Assembly (NCBI GenBank): GCA_013001885.1
Contig: JABDLD010000064.1
Coordinates: forward strand, 1-64,000
Length of the DNA stretch: 64,000 bases
DNA from: Lysobacterales bacterium
GTDB lineage: Bacteria > Pseudomonadota > Gammaproteobacteria > Xanthomonadales > SZUA-36
Reading direction: 5' to 3'
In this document: in pieces, positions 1 to 8,834 of the stretch
How the letters are laid out: each line of letters opens with the position of its first letter
Position numbering within the stretch: position 1 is the first letter of the stretch
Position numbers and translations under genes: made by a program
The notes under the pieces: model-generated
The model's database searches: none
What the model saw: the letters and a program-made list of their open reading frames with translations, nothing else
What the model was told of the DNA's origin: nothing

Positions 1-169
1 GCAGGCTGTCCGTATAGGTATCGATATGGCGGTGCAGCATGATTCCCGACCGAACACCCGTATCGAATTTTTTCAGGGCCTCTCTTCCACGAACGAAATC
101 GCCCAGCATGGCTCCGAGCCGCAGGTCCTCGTTATCGCCAGCGAGTAAAAGGTGGGCCAGAAAATTCAA
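1..169 (-). CDS. acpH: Acyl carrier protein phosphodiesterase AcpH, 5' part only (cut by window edge)
   Basis: Only the first 56 codons are inside the window; the gene continues past base 1. The reading begins LNFLAHLLLAGDNEDLRLG, continues through GDFVRG (residues 23-28), and has HRHIDTYTD near residue 45. This matches the N-terminus of AcpH (YajB), the hydrolase that removes the 4'-phosphopantetheine arm from acyl carrier protein in the cytosol. The family normally starts MNFLAH, so I place the start at the TTG codon at 169-167. No ATG or GTG lies in frame nearby, and the Shine-Dalgarno sequence is poor. Usual family length is about 190 aa. It is divergent from the hydrolase at 294. Confidence 0.75.
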   Translation of the reverse strand, partial: MNFLAHLLLAGDNEDLRLGAMLGDFVRGREALKKFDTGVRSGIMLHRHIDTYTDSL

Positions 170-293
170 ACAGGATGACTCAGGAGCATGTCCGCAAAAG
201 CATCGGCACAATGTACCAGAAAAGAATCCGTCTGGCCTGCCGCTGCCGGTCTGCGGTATCATTGATCTCTCCCGCGAGGTGGGGTAACAGGAC

Positions 294-995
294 ATGACCG
301 GCACCCTGACGATCGAGCAACCAAAGCAATTTCCGGCCGAAAACCAGGAATTCCAGATCCGCGGACCGGCGGGTGCAATTGAATGCGCCACGACCGTTCC
401 GGAACCGGAGGAGGAACGCCCGGCCACAATCATCATTTGTCACCCGCATCCGCTGCACGGCGGCACCATGCGCAACAAAGTAGTTACGATCCTCGAGCGT
501 TCCATGAGAGAGCTGGGTTTACGCACGGTGCGCTTTAATTTCCGCGGCGCCGGTGAAAGCGAAGGGGAACACGACGACGGCTACGGCGAAACCGATGATC
601 TTTTTGCCGTTGCGGAATGGGTGCGCCGAACTCGCCCGGATGACGATTTATGGCTCGGCGGTTTTTCCTTCGGCTCTTTCGTGGCGTTGAGGGCGGCCCT
701 CAACCTGGACATCGGCCAGCTGATTTCCATCGCACCGCCGGTCGAACGCTATCCCTTCGACAGCCTTCACCACCCGGAATGCCCGTGGCTGGTGATCCAG
801 GGTGACGAGGACGAGGTGGTGAACATCGATGCGGTAAGGCAGTGGGTCAGTGTGCTCAAACCGCCGCCGGAACTCGTTGTCATGAAGGAAGCTGACCACT
901 TTTTCCACCGGCGGCTGATGGATCTTCGCGGCCTGCTCAAAAACGGCGTGCGGGCCCAATTGCCGGAACCGGCAGGGGCTGCGGACCTTCCGTAG
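294..995 (+). CDS. Alpha/beta hydrolase (COG2945-like)
   Basis: A 233-aa cytosolic alpha/beta hydrolase with no signal peptide. The nucleophile elbow is G-F-S-F-G with Ser125. An HPHPLHGG loop at residues 50-57 is typical of the small COG2945 hydrolases. Candidate acid residues are Asp171/Asp173 (GDEDEVV) and the histidine is His202 (DHFFHR). The start ATG has a GAGGTGGGG ribosome site about 9 bases upstream. Only 7 bases separate its stop from zapE, so the two are probably cotranscribed. The substrate cannot be told from sequence; small esters or thioesters are usual guesses for the family. Confidence 0.85.
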   Translation: MTGTLTIEQPKQFPAENQEFQIRGPAGAIECATTVPEPEEERPATIIICHPHPLHGGTMRNKVVTILERSMRELGLRTVRFNFRGAGESEGEHDDGYGETDDLFAVAEWVRRTRPDDDLWLGGFSFGSFVALRAALNLDIGQLISIAPPVERYPFDSLHHPECPWLVIQGDEDEVVNIDAVRQWVSVLKPPPELVVMKEADHFFHRRLMDLRGLLKNGVRAQLPEPAGAADLP

Positions 996-1002
996 CTGCG
1001 GT

Positions 1003-2088
1003 TTGCACTCTCCATCCCCGCTGAACCACTACCGAAGTCTTGTCGACCAGGGCAAGATCACTGCCGACCCGGGACAGCGGGCGGTGGCACAATCTCTGGA
1101 CGATCTGTGGCGCGACCTGCAGCGACAAAGGCAATCCCGACTTCTGCATAAGGTCCGCCGGAAAAGGCAACCCTATCAACACGGCCTCTACATCTGGGGT
1201 AGTGTGGGCCGGGGAAAAACCTGGCTGATGGACCTTTTTTTTGAGAGCCTGCCGGTTGAAAAAAAGCAAAGGATTCATTTTCACCGATTCATGCAGCGCG
1301 TGCATAAAAGCCTCAGGTTGGAGGGGAACGTGCGCGACCCGCTGCCCCGGATTGCCGCAGCCTGGGCCAGGCGATGCAAAGTACTCTGCCTGGACGAGTT
1401 TTTCGTATCCGATATAGCCGATGCGATGTTGCTTGGCGGCTTGCTTGAGCACCTGTTCCGGAACGGTGTGACCCTGGTAACGACGTCCAATGTCCCGCCG
1501 GACGGCCTTTATAAGGGCGGCCTGCAGAGAGCCAAATTCCTGCCGGCCATTGAGCTGATCAATCAAAACACGAAAGTCATCGAACTGACGGGCGATACCG
1601 ATCACCGTTTTCGCATTTTGCAGCAATCCGAGATTTTCCACTGTCCGCTGGACGAAGACGCCGACCGGGTGATGACGGAGTGTTTCAATCGCATGTCGGC
1701 CGAGTGCGAGCTTGACCACGACCTGGATATCAATGGGCGCAATTTCCATGCCCAAAGGCGCGGCGACGGGATCATCTGGTTTGAATTCGAAGAACTCTGC
1801 CAAAAGCCCCGGGGCGGCGTCGATTTTATCGAGATTGCGCGGGCATTCAATACCGTGGTGCTCAGCAACGTGCCGCAAATGGGGGAGGAGGACTCCGATG
1901 CAGTCAGGCGGTTCATCACGCTGGTGGACGAGTTTTATGACCGCAACGTGAAGCTGTTGATTTCGGCAGGTGCGCCGGCCAGGAAACTGTACTCCGGGCG
2001 CCGGCTGGAATTTGAGTTTCAACGCACCGCCAGCCGCCTGACGGAGATGCAATCGATTGACTACCTGGCCCGGCCGCACCTGCCCTAA
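1003..2088 (+). CDS. zapE: Cell division ATPase ZapE (AFG1-like)
   Basis: A 361-aa P-loop ATPase of the AFG1/ZapE family, which acts at the Z ring late in division and under stress in Gammaproteobacteria. Walker A is GSVGRGKT at residues 66-73. Walker B is VLCLDE ending at Asp131-Glu132, followed by FFVSDIADAM. Length agrees with the family. The start is TTG (MHSPSPLNHYRSL). There is no better ATG or GTG near the conserved N-terminal segment, so TTG is the most likely start. It lies 7 bases behind the hydrolase gene and is followed by a strong hairpin terminator. Confidence 0.9.
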   Translation: MHSPSPLNHYRSLVDQGKITADPGQRAVAQSLDDLWRDLQRQRQSRLLHKVRRKRQPYQHGLYIWGSVGRGKTWLMDLFFESLPVEKKQRIHFHRFMQRVHKSLRLEGNVRDPLPRIAAAWARRCKVLCLDEFFVSDIADAMLLGGLLEHLFRNGVTLVTTSNVPPDGLYKGGLQRAKFLPAIELINQNTKVIELTGDTDHRFRILQQSEIFHCPLDEDADRVMTECFNRMSAECELDHDLDINGRNFHAQRRGDGIIWFEFEELCQKPRGGVDFIEIARAFNTVVLSNVPQMGEEDSDAVRRFITLVDEFYDRNVKLLISAGAPARKLYSGRRLEFEFQRTASRLTEMQSIDYLARPHLP

Positions 2089-2095
2089 AAAGGTG

Positions 2096-2126
2096 AAAGG
2101 GCCGGTAAGGGGTCAACCGGCCCTTT
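2096..2126. terminator. Intrinsic terminator after zapE
   Basis: An 11-bp perfect inverted repeat, AAAGGGCCGGT (2096-2106) and ACCGGCCCTTT (2116-2126), with a 9-base loop. The flanking A and T bases make it potentially bidirectional. It lies 7 bases after the zapE stop and 150 bases beyond the bioC stop on the other strand. Confidence 0.75.
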
Positions 2127-2278
2127 CGTGAGACTCAGTGCAAGGGGAACACCGGTCTCGAACCGGACACACCGTAAGGGGGACGGCACACCCGGTTTGA
2201 TCAATTCCTGAAGTTACGTGAAATTCTTTGCCCTTTGAATAACTATAGCCCAGCAAATCATTTTTGGCAAAGTCTCGC

Positions 2279-3211
2279 TTAAGGGACTTTCCGGCCGCGC
2301 CGCAGGGCGTCCACCGAAAAAGTAGCAACATCCCCGGCAGCCGTTTTCACGGGCTGGCCATCCTGGGGGCCAAACGCGATTCCGTAGATTATTTCAAAAC
2401 TGAGCAGATACTTCCCGTCCTGCATGTAAGGCGCCCAGGCTTGCTCCAATGCATCCTCCTGACCCGCTCTGCGTTCCCAGCCACGAATCAGCATTGAATT
2501 CCCGGTTGCTTCGATCTCAGCCAGCAGGGATTGCAGATCTCGATAACTCAGGCGGATCACATCCATGTCCATCACAGGCTCTCTGAAGCCGGCTGACACC
2601 AATGCATCGCCGATCTCCATCAGGTCCGGGAATTCAGGCGGTTCAACGCGCGGATCGACAACTGCCCAGGCATCTCTCAGCTCCTGCAGGGTCGCCGGAC
2701 CCAAGGTGCTGAAAAGGAGCATTCCTTCCGGCTTGAGTACCCGGCGAAATTCCGCAAACATGCTCATCGGATCGGGACACCAGTGGGTGGTCAGACTGGA
2801 GAACAGCATGTCTGCGCAGCGTGATGCAAACGGTAAGGCTCCGATGTCTCCACAGACACCTTTCAGAGGCTTGAGAATTCCCGAGCGGCGTTTTAAACGG
2901 GACAACATCGCCATCGAAGTATCCATGCCGATCACCCGTGCCTTTCGAAACTGCTGTTTCAGTTGCGCGCTGCCGCTTCCGGTGCCGCAACCAAGGTCCA
3001 GAATGAGGCCGGGAAGGACGCGGTGAAACGAGGTACGTTCGAGCAAGCGGCTGAATACCTCCTGCTCCAGCGCCGCATGGCGGTCGTACTGGTCAGCGAT
3101 CTGTTCGAATCCGTTGCGTATTTTCGGCAGGTTTGGCAAACGCGAGGCTCCGTATGAAAGGGCGAATTTCCTGCAGATTATCGCACGGGATTCCGGCTGC
3201 GGCACATCCAT
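2279..3211 (-). CDS. bioC: Malonyl-ACP O-methyltransferase BioC
   Basis: A class I SAM-dependent methyltransferase of 310 aa. Motif I is LDLGCGTGSG at residues 71-80, and the downstream PFASRCADMLFSSL and RVLKPEGMLLFSTLG segments are the BioC pattern. BioC methylates malonyl-ACP to start the pimeloyl chain in biotin synthesis. Homology to known BioC begins around residue 32 (RNGFEQIADQYDRHA), so the first 30 residues may be untranslated and the true start could lie downstream of 3211. No other bio gene is in the window. It is divergent from comF, an arrangement seen in other Gammaproteobacteria. The 152 bases past its stop hold only the zapE hairpin. Confidence 0.85.
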   Translation of the reverse strand: MDVPQPESRAIICRKFALSYGASRLPNLPKIRNGFEQIADQYDRHAALEQEVFSRLLERTSFHRVLPGLILDLGCGTGSGSAQLKQQFRKARVIGMDTSMAMLSRLKRRSGILKPLKGVCGDIGALPFASRCADMLFSSLTTHWCPDPMSMFAEFRRVLKPEGMLLFSTLGPATLQELRDAWAVVDPRVEPPEFPDLMEIGDALVSAGFREPVMDMDVIRLSYRDLQSLLAEIEATGNSMLIRGWERRAGQEDALEQAWAPYMQDGKYLLSFEIIYGIAFGPQDGQPVKTAAGDVATFSVDALRRGRKVP

Positions 3212-3262
3212 TGGAGGCCTATGCTCGATCCATTGAAACAGTAAAGGAAAGCCGGAACCCTG

Positions 3263-4006
3263 GTGAACCTACTTCCCGCTGCGCAAGCCTGCATGGAAAG
3301 GGCATTAGACAGCCTGCTGCCGCGGCACTGCATCCTGTGCGGCTGCGCCAGCGGTTCTGAGAACCTGTGTCCGCCCTGTGCCGCCGACCTGCCGCGTATC
3401 GGCCATAGTTGCCGACAGTGTGCCTTGCCGCTCTCCCGGTTCCCGGATGCGTACTGCGGTCAATGCCTGGCGCGGCCGCCTCCGTGGGACTCCGCCGCGG
3501 CAGCCCTGCTCTACCGCTTTCCGGCAGACCAGCTGGTCTGCCGATTCAAGTTTGGCCGAAACCTGGCCTGCGGCCGGGTGCTTTCTCAGGAATTATTGCG
3601 CGCTGTAGGCCATCGCAGCGGCCGCTTGCCCAGTTGTATCCTGCCCGTTCCGCTGCATCGCAGGCGGCACTTGAGCCGCACGTTCAACCAATCCGATCTG
3701 CTTGCCGGTTACCTGGGTAAAGGACTGGGAATCCCGGTTGTCAGATCCGTCTTAAGACGCCGGAGGCAGACCAGCGCCCAATCGGGGCTGGACGCTGCGG
3801 AGCGGAAAAAGAATATAGGAGGTGCATTCGGTTGCCGGATTTCCAGCCGGCGGCAACCCCTGATGGACCGAGTGGTGCTGGTTGATGATGTGATGACGAC
3901 GGGCGCCACTCTGGCTGAATGCACGGCAGTCCTGAAAAAGGCCGGTGCGGGAAGCGTTTGGGTCTGGGTGGCAGCCAGGGCCGAGGGGCCACATCAACTG
4001 GCCTGA
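3263..4006 (+). CDS. comF: ComF family phosphoribosyltransferase-like protein
   Basis: A 247-aa ComF family protein. Two zinc-knuckle-like cysteine groups occupy the N-terminus: Cys23/26 with 36/39, and Cys50/53 with 65/68. The phosphoribosyltransferase PRPP loop is VVLVDDVMTTGAT at residues 204-216. ComF (GntX in E. coli) is linked to DNA uptake and to use of DNA as a nutrient; its biochemical role is unclear. It starts with GTG. It is divergent from bioC, and its last 13 bases overlap the end of ubiA on the other strand. Confidence 0.88.
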   Translation: MNLLPAAQACMERALDSLLPRHCILCGCASGSENLCPPCAADLPRIGHSCRQCALPLSRFPDAYCGQCLARPPPWDSAAAALLYRFPADQLVCRFKFGRNLACGRVLSQELLRAVGHRSGRLPSCILPVPLHRRRHLSRTFNQSDLLAGYLGKGLGIPVVRSVLRRRRQTSAQSGLDAAERKKNIGGAFGCRISSRRQPLMDRVVLVDDVMTTGATLAECTAVLKKAGAGSVWVWVAARAEGPHQLA

Positions 4007-4869
4007 TAAACACCGGACACGAGAAAATGCCCCAGAAGGCCCAGAAAAAGAGCAAATCCCACCCAGTTATTGTTCAGAAAGGCGCGGAAACAGGCATCCC
4101 GGTCACGGTTTCGAATTTGCATGATTTGCCACCCGAACAGCACCATGGAGACCGCCACACCGGCATACCAGGGCCAGGACAACCCAAGCCCTGCGCCCAC
4201 GGCCAGCAGCATCCCGGCCATCAGCACCATCAACAGCCCGGTGATCAGAACATCGAACCGGCCAAAAAGGATGGCGGTCGATTTGATTCCCACGGCAAGG
4301 TCATCGTCCCGGTCGACCATGGCGTAAAGCGTGTCGTAAATCACCGACCACACGGTATTCACCGCCAATAGCACCCACGCCACCAGGGGAACGAAGCCGT
4401 TCTCGGCGGCAAAGGCCATGGGTATTCCCCAGCCAAATGCGATGCCGAGCACGACCTGGGGCAAATGGGTGAATCGTTTGAAAAAGGGGTAGGAGGAAGC
4501 CAGCAGAGCCCCGACAAAAGCAAGCTGTATAGTCAGCACGTTGGTCAGCAGCACCAGCAGGAATGCCAGAAGCATGAGCAGGAAAAACAGGCCGGCCGCC
4601 TGTCTCACGTTCAACTCACCTGATGCCAGGGGGCGTTGTCGCGTTCGTTCAACGTGCGGATCGAAATCACGGTCAGCAATGTCGTTCATCACGCACCCTG
4701 CCGCCCGCATCAATATGACCCCGCAGGTGAAGATCAGCACGTTACGAACCGAGGGGAGGCCCTTGCCGGCCAGCAGTAGGGCCCACCAGGTCGGCCACAA
4801 AAGCAGCAAAATGCCGATCGGCCGGTCAAAACGCATCAGCCGCCAGTACGCATTCCACGGAATAGTCAT
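3994..4869 (-). CDS. ubiA: 4-hydroxybenzoate polyprenyltransferase UbiA
   Basis: A 291-aa integral membrane prenyltransferase with about eight hydrophobic segments. The first Asp-rich motif is NDIADRDFD at residues 62-70. The second is the YDTLYAMVDRDDD region near residue 185. Both coordinate Mg-diphosphate in the family. UbiA prenylates 4-hydroxybenzoate in ubiquinone synthesis. No ubiC lies next to it. Its 3' end overlaps comF by 13 bases, and no terminator is visible between them. Confidence 0.92.
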   Translation of the reverse strand: MTIPWNAYWRLMRFDRPIGILLLLWPTWWALLLAGKGLPSVRNVLIFTCGVILMRAAGCVMNDIADRDFDPHVERTRQRPLASGELNVRQAAGLFFLLMLLAFLLVLLTNVLTIQLAFVGALLASSYPFFKRFTHLPQVVLGIAFGWGIPMAFAAENGFVPLVAWVLLAVNTVWSVIYDTLYAMVDRDDDLAVGIKSTAILFGRFDVLITGLLMVLMAGMLLAVGAGLGLSWPWYAGVAVSMVLFGWQIMQIRNRDRDACFRAFLNNNWVGFALFLGLLGHFLVSGVYQAS

Positions 4870-4946
4870 TCCGATATTCTGACTACTTCAGACAGGAGTG
4901 CAAGCGCACCGTGGAAGCGGGCGTCAAATCCGTTAGAATGCGCGCC

Positions 4947-5750
4947 ATGGAAATGATTGATATCGGCTGCAACCTGACACACGACTCTTTCGACAGCGAT
5001 CGGGACAAGGTGCTGCAGCGGGCCCGTGAAGCCGGAGTGGCCCAGATGATCATAACCGGCGCCAGCGAAGACGGCAGCAAGGCCGCGCTAAAAATTGCCC
5101 GGGAACACGAAGGCGAACTGTTCGCCACGGCCGGAGTTCATCCGCACCGAGCGTCCGTTTTCAGTGATGAAACCGAAGCGTTGCTGAGACAGCTGTGCCA
5201 GGAGAAGGAGGTAGTTGCTGTTGGCGAAACCGGCCTCGATTACTTTCGCGACTTTTCACCCCGCGACGACCAGCGAAAGGCATTCCAGAGGCAGCTTCAG
5301 ATCGGTATCGACTCCGGACTGCCGCTTTTTCTGCACATGAGGGATGCGCACGGGGATTTCCATCCGATAGTGCGCGAAGTCCGTGAACAGCTGAGCAACG
5401 TGGTCGTACATTGCTTTACCGGCAGCCGGGAAGAGTTGCGTGACTATCTCGATCTTGATTGCCACATCGGCATCACCGGTTGGATCTGCGACGAGCGCCG
5501 CGGTACTCACATGAAAGAATTTCTGCAGGACATCCCGGCGAACCGCCTGATGATTGAAACCGACGCTCCGTACCTGAAGCCGCGTAACCTCCGGCCCCGC
5601 GTAAAAAGCCATCGCAATGAACCCTGCTGGCTGCCGTGGATACTCGGCACGCTGGCGGCGGCGCGAAACGAGCATCCCCCGGTTCTTGCGGAACAGACGA
5701 CGGTAAATGCGCGCCGCTTTTTCAGGATTCCCGAATGCGCCTCTAAATGA
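4947..5750 (+). CDS. tatD: TatD family metal-dependent deoxyribonuclease
   Basis: A 267-aa TIM-barrel hydrolase. The N-terminus DIGCNLT is the TatD-proper form, in which the usual HxH is changed, as in E. coli TatD (DIGVNLT). Other metal and catalytic motifs are VGETGLDYF, FLHMRDAH, VHCFTG and ETDAPYLKP. TatD enzymes are 3'-5' exonucleases implicated in repair of oxidative DNA damage. I chose the ATG at 4947 over an upstream in-frame GTG at 4911 because homology begins immediately there; ATG 4953 is also possible. A TAGAAT hexamer at 4934-4939 would put transcription start near the ATG. The 3' end overlaps the desaturase by 8 bases. Confidence 0.9.
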   Translation: MEMIDIGCNLTHDSFDSDRDKVLQRAREAGVAQMIITGASEDGSKAALKIAREHEGELFATAGVHPHRASVFSDETEALLRQLCQEKEVVAVGETGLDYFRDFSPRDDQRKAFQRQLQIGIDSGLPLFLHMRDAHGDFHPIVREVREQLSNVVVHCFTGSREELRDYLDLDCHIGITGWICDERRGTHMKEFLQDIPANRLMIETDAPYLKPRNLRPRVKSHRNEPCWLPWILGTLAAARNEHPPVLAEQTTVNARRFFRIPECASK

Positions 5751-6891
5751 CCTGGGACGTCAGCAGCGCAAGCCGCTTATGCTGCATTTTCAGGCTCATT
5801 TCCAGTTCACGGTAGCGGCTGGCGAAAGATGCTGTCTCGGTTTCGAACCGCTCTGCCAGCTTTTGCCGGCCGGTCTGAACTCGCTCCATCTGCAGTTGCT
5901 GCCATTCCTTGATAGTGTCAACGAACTGAGCGTATTCACGCTCCAGCTGCTCACGCCAGCGCGGACTTACGCCCTCCCGCTCCAGTTTCTCTCTTGCTGC
6001 CTTGAATTCCATGTTCAGCCGCGCGCGCATCACTTTGAACGCCGGCGCCCGTTTGCGATTTTTCACCAGGCCAAGCAAAGCACAGGCGGAGATGAACCAC
6101 TTGTTGATGTCCAGATGCCACCAGCGGATGCCGCAGCGGTAGTCGCTCTGAAACAGGTGATGGTAATTATGATATCCCTCGCCATAGGTAATCAGGGCCA
6201 GGAAATGCTGGTCACGCGCCGAATTTTCGTCCGTGTACGGCTGGCGGCCCCACATGTGTGCCAGAGAGTTGATAAAAAACGTTACGTGATGAGTGACCAC
6301 CAGGCGAGCCACACCCACCAGCAGGAACATGCCGAGCATGTCACCGGTCAGCCAGCCCAGGAACAGGGGCAGGCCGAGGTTGGTCGACCACACCAGCGTC
6401 CCATACCATTTATGCTGCCAGGCGGCGACAGGATCCTGCTCGAGGTCACGCACCACGCTGTAATCAACCTCACCGCTGGGATAGTCTTTCAGCATCCAGC
6501 CGATGTGCGCAAACCAGAAACCACGGCCGATCGAGTATGGGTCCTTGTCGTTATCATCGACTTCCCGATGGTGAATACGGTGCCTTGCCGACCAGACGAT
6601 GATGCTGTTTTGCAGCGACATGCCGCCCATGAACGCCAAAAACCACTTCAGAAGGGGGTGGGCGTCATAGGTCCGGTGAGACCATAGGCGGTGATAGCCG
6701 CTGCCAATCCCGATACCGTTCAGGACAACGAAAATCCCGAAAAAGGCCCATGCCCAACCACTGAAACCATGGACGATTCCGTACCACGGAACGACTGTGA
6801 TGGCGGCGAGAAAAGTGAGCCCAAGAACCGCTGTAACCGCCCAGTTGACCGGGGCGTATTCCTGTTCCTGCGCTTGAGTGACTTCTGACAT
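5743..6891 (-). CDS. Membrane acyl-CoA/acyl-lipid desaturase with C-terminal coiled-coil extension
   Basis: A 382-aa diiron membrane desaturase. The histidine boxes are HRLWSH (67-72), HRIHH (104-108) and HNYHH (241-245), the order and spacing of delta-9 stearoyl-CoA-type desaturases. Hydrophobic segments surround residues 17-60 and 165-210. It inserts a double bond into a saturated acyl chain for membrane fluidity. The last 90 or so residues (from about 290) are charged, rich in Glu, Arg and Lys, and predicted by eye to be helical coiled coil; they lie beyond the catalytic domain. It ends overlapping tatD by 8 bases. Confidence 0.9.
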   Translation of the reverse strand: MSEVTQAQEQEYAPVNWAVTAVLGLTFLAAITVVPWYGIVHGFSGWAWAFFGIFVVLNGIGIGSGYHRLWSHRTYDAHPLLKWFLAFMGGMSLQNSIIVWSARHRIHHREVDDNDKDPYSIGRGFWFAHIGWMLKDYPSGEVDYSVVRDLEQDPVAAWQHKWYGTLVWSTNLGLPLFLGWLTGDMLGMFLLVGVARLVVTHHVTFFINSLAHMWGRQPYTDENSARDQHFLALITYGEGYHNYHHLFQSDYRCGIRWWHLDINKWFISACALLGLVKNRKRAPAFKVMRARLNMEFKAAREKLEREGVSPRWREQLEREYAQFVDTIKEWQQLQMERVQTGRQKLAERFETETASFASRYRELEMSLKMQHKRLALLTSQVI

Positions 6892-6987
6892 TTGAGTACC
6901 TGCAAATAAGGGGACTAAAACTTTAAGGTTTCTATTTTAGATGAACAATGCGCGCGGCGCACGAAGATCACCGGTAACGGTCAGACC

Positions 6988-7761
6988 TCAGGTTCGCAAA
7001 CCCGTTCCCCGGTTGAGTAAAAACATGCACCAGCTGAACAGGACGGCACCGGCGATAACAATCACGACGTAGGTCTTCACCAGGCTGACATCGGACACGC
7101 CCAGCATCCCGTACCGAAAGCCGTTAACCATGTACAGAATGGGATTGGCGACTGAAACGTTCTGCCAGAATACCGGCAGCAGTGCAATCGAGTAGAAAAC
7201 TCCGCCCAGGTAGGTCAGCGGCGCGAGCACAAAGGTTGGAATAATAGCGATATCGTCAAACTTTTGCGCAAAAATGGCGTTGACCATGCCGGCCAGCGCA
7301 AAAACAATTGCCGTCAGCAGCAATACAGTAAACATGACCAGCGGATGCTGCACTTCGATCGGCGTGAAAAACAGTGAAACCCCCATCACGACCGTTCCGA
7401 CCATCAGGCCGCGCGCCAGTGCTCCGGTTACATAGCCGGTGAGGATGACCCAGTTGGGCAATGGCGAAATCAGCAGCTCTTCGATGTGTTTGCCGAACTT
7501 GGCGCCAAAAAAAGAGGAAACCATGTTGCCGTAGGAATTAGTGATCACCGACATGATGACCAGGCCCGGGACAATGTACTGCATGTAAGTAAAGCCACCC
7601 ATTTCACCGATCCGGCGGCCGATTAGCTCACCGAAAATGATGAAGTAAAGCGTCATGGTGATGGCCGGAGGGACGATGGTTTGCCCCCATATTCTCAGTA
7701 TGCGGGTAATTTCCTTGCGCACAATGGTCTTGTACCCGACCCAAATCAAGCTGCTGCTCAT
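6988..7761 (-). CDS. yadH: ABC-2 type transporter permease, YadH family
   Basis: A 257-aa ABC-2 permease with six hydrophobic segments. It follows E. coli YadH closely along its length, including MTLYFIIFG near residue 38, a YIVPGL-MSVITN stretch, SSFFGAKFGKHIEELL, and FVLAPLTYLGGVFYS. The start ATG overlaps the stop of the ATPase gene by four bases (ATGA), so the two are translationally coupled. The substrate of YadGH is unknown; the ABC-2 class usually exports lipids, polysaccharides or drugs. No terminator is obvious after the stop. Confidence 0.9.
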   Translation of the reverse strand: MSSSLIWVGYKTIVRKEITRILRIWGQTIVPPAITMTLYFIIFGELIGRRIGEMGGFTYMQYIVPGLVIMSVITNSYGNMVSSFFGAKFGKHIEELLISPLPNWVILTGYVTGALARGLMVGTVVMGVSLFFTPIEVQHPLVMFTVLLLTAIVFALAGMVNAIFAQKFDDIAIIPTFVLAPLTYLGGVFYSIALLPVFWQNVSVANPILYMVNGFRYGMLGVSDVSLVKTYVVIVIAGAVLFSWCMFLLNRGTGLRT

Positions 7762-8693
7762 GTTCCTGCCCCCTCCTGCCCATGGCCCGTTTCAACCAGG
7801 CCGATGAACAACTCCTCCAGGCGGTTGGCCTTGTTGCGCATGCTGAGCACGTGAATACCCTGCCGTTCCAGCTCCGCAAACAGTGTATTGAGCGATTTTT
7901 GCTTGGGCAGTGACGCCTCGAGTGTTCTCTCGTCACGCACATTGATTTCCATCCCTTCCACGACCGGGCAATGATCGACGGCTTCGCGCAAGTCCAGCAC
8001 GAAAGTTTCGACATCAAGCGTCGCCAGCAGGGACTTCATGTCTGTGTTCTTGATGATTTTCCCGTGATCAATAATCGCGATGTTGCGGCATAGATTCTCG
8101 GCCTCCTCCAGGTAATGGGTGGTCAGGATCACCGTGGTGCCGTTGTCATTGATCTCTCTGATGAATTCCCACATGGATCGGCGGATTTCAATATCCACGC
8201 CGGCTGTGGGCTCGTCGAGAATCAGCAGCCGCGGCTCGTTCACCATCGCCCGCGCAATCATCAAGCGGCGCTTCATGCCGCCTGAAAGCGTGCGGGAAGG
8301 CTTTTCCGCCTTGTCCCACAGGCTCAGTTGTTTCAGGTACTTTTCCGCGCGCTGCAACGCAATATCGCGCGGAATTCCGTAGTAGCCAGCCTGGTTGACC
8401 ACGATTTCGACCGGCTTTTCAAACTGGTTGAAGTTCAGTTCCTGCGGCACGAGGCCAATATACGACATGGCCTTCGAGCGGTCTTTCTGAACGCTGGTGC
8501 CGAACACCAGTGACTCCCCGCTGGTCGAGTTCACCAGAGAAGAAATGATACCGATCAGCGTTGACTTACCGGCCCCGTTCGGGCCCAGCAGGGCAAAAAA
8601 ATCACCCTCGTCAACTTTCAGCGAGATGCCTTTCAGCGCCTGGACACCATTGCTATAGGTTTTCTTGAGATTGTTGACTTCCAGAGCGTACAT
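7758..8693 (-). CDS. yadG: ABC-2 transporter ATP-binding protein, YadG family
   Basis: A 311-aa ATPase: Walker A GPNGAGKST (37-45), signature LSGGM (136-140), Walker B LLILDEP (156-162), H-loop TTHYLEE. The C-terminal 80 residues, ending in VLSMRNKANRLEELFIGL, match the tail typical of YadG. It heads a two-gene unit with the permease gene immediately downstream in a 4-base overlap. The 140-base gap to the divergent S33 peptidase gene should hold both promoters. Confidence 0.92.
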   Translation of the reverse strand: MYALEVNNLKKTYSNGVQALKGISLKVDEGDFFALLGPNGAGKSTLIGIISSLVNSTSGESLVFGTSVQKDRSKAMSYIGLVPQELNFNQFEKPVEIVVNQAGYYGIPRDIALQRAEKYLKQLSLWDKAEKPSRTLSGGMKRRLMIARAMVNEPRLLILDEPTAGVDIEIRRSMWEFIREINDNGTTVILTTHYLEEAENLCRNIAIIDHGKIIKNTDMKSLLATLDVETFVLDLREAVDHCPVVEGMEINVRDERTLEASLPKQKSLNTLFAELERQGIHVLSMRNKANRLEELFIGLVETGHGQEGAGT

Positions 8694-8834
8694 CGGGCTT
8701 TATTCACTTTTATAAGGCGTATCCTTTCAAATGTGAAGCATTCGGCACTGAAATTCAATGACCATTCACCTATGGACAGTACTCCGAAATCGTCCTAACC
8801 TGTTGCGTTCTCAAACGAATCGAATACGATCCTT

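Noticed and set aside
937-2079. A 380-codon open frame antisense to zapE
   Set aside because: It lies entirely opposite a gene with clear ATPase motifs, shows no domain signature, and results from high GC codon bias.
2151-2166. A tRNA T-arm-like sequence on the minus strand (CCGGTTCGAGACCGG)
   Set aside because: No matching acceptor stem, anticodon arm or D-arm lies at the right distance; it is only a short dyad.
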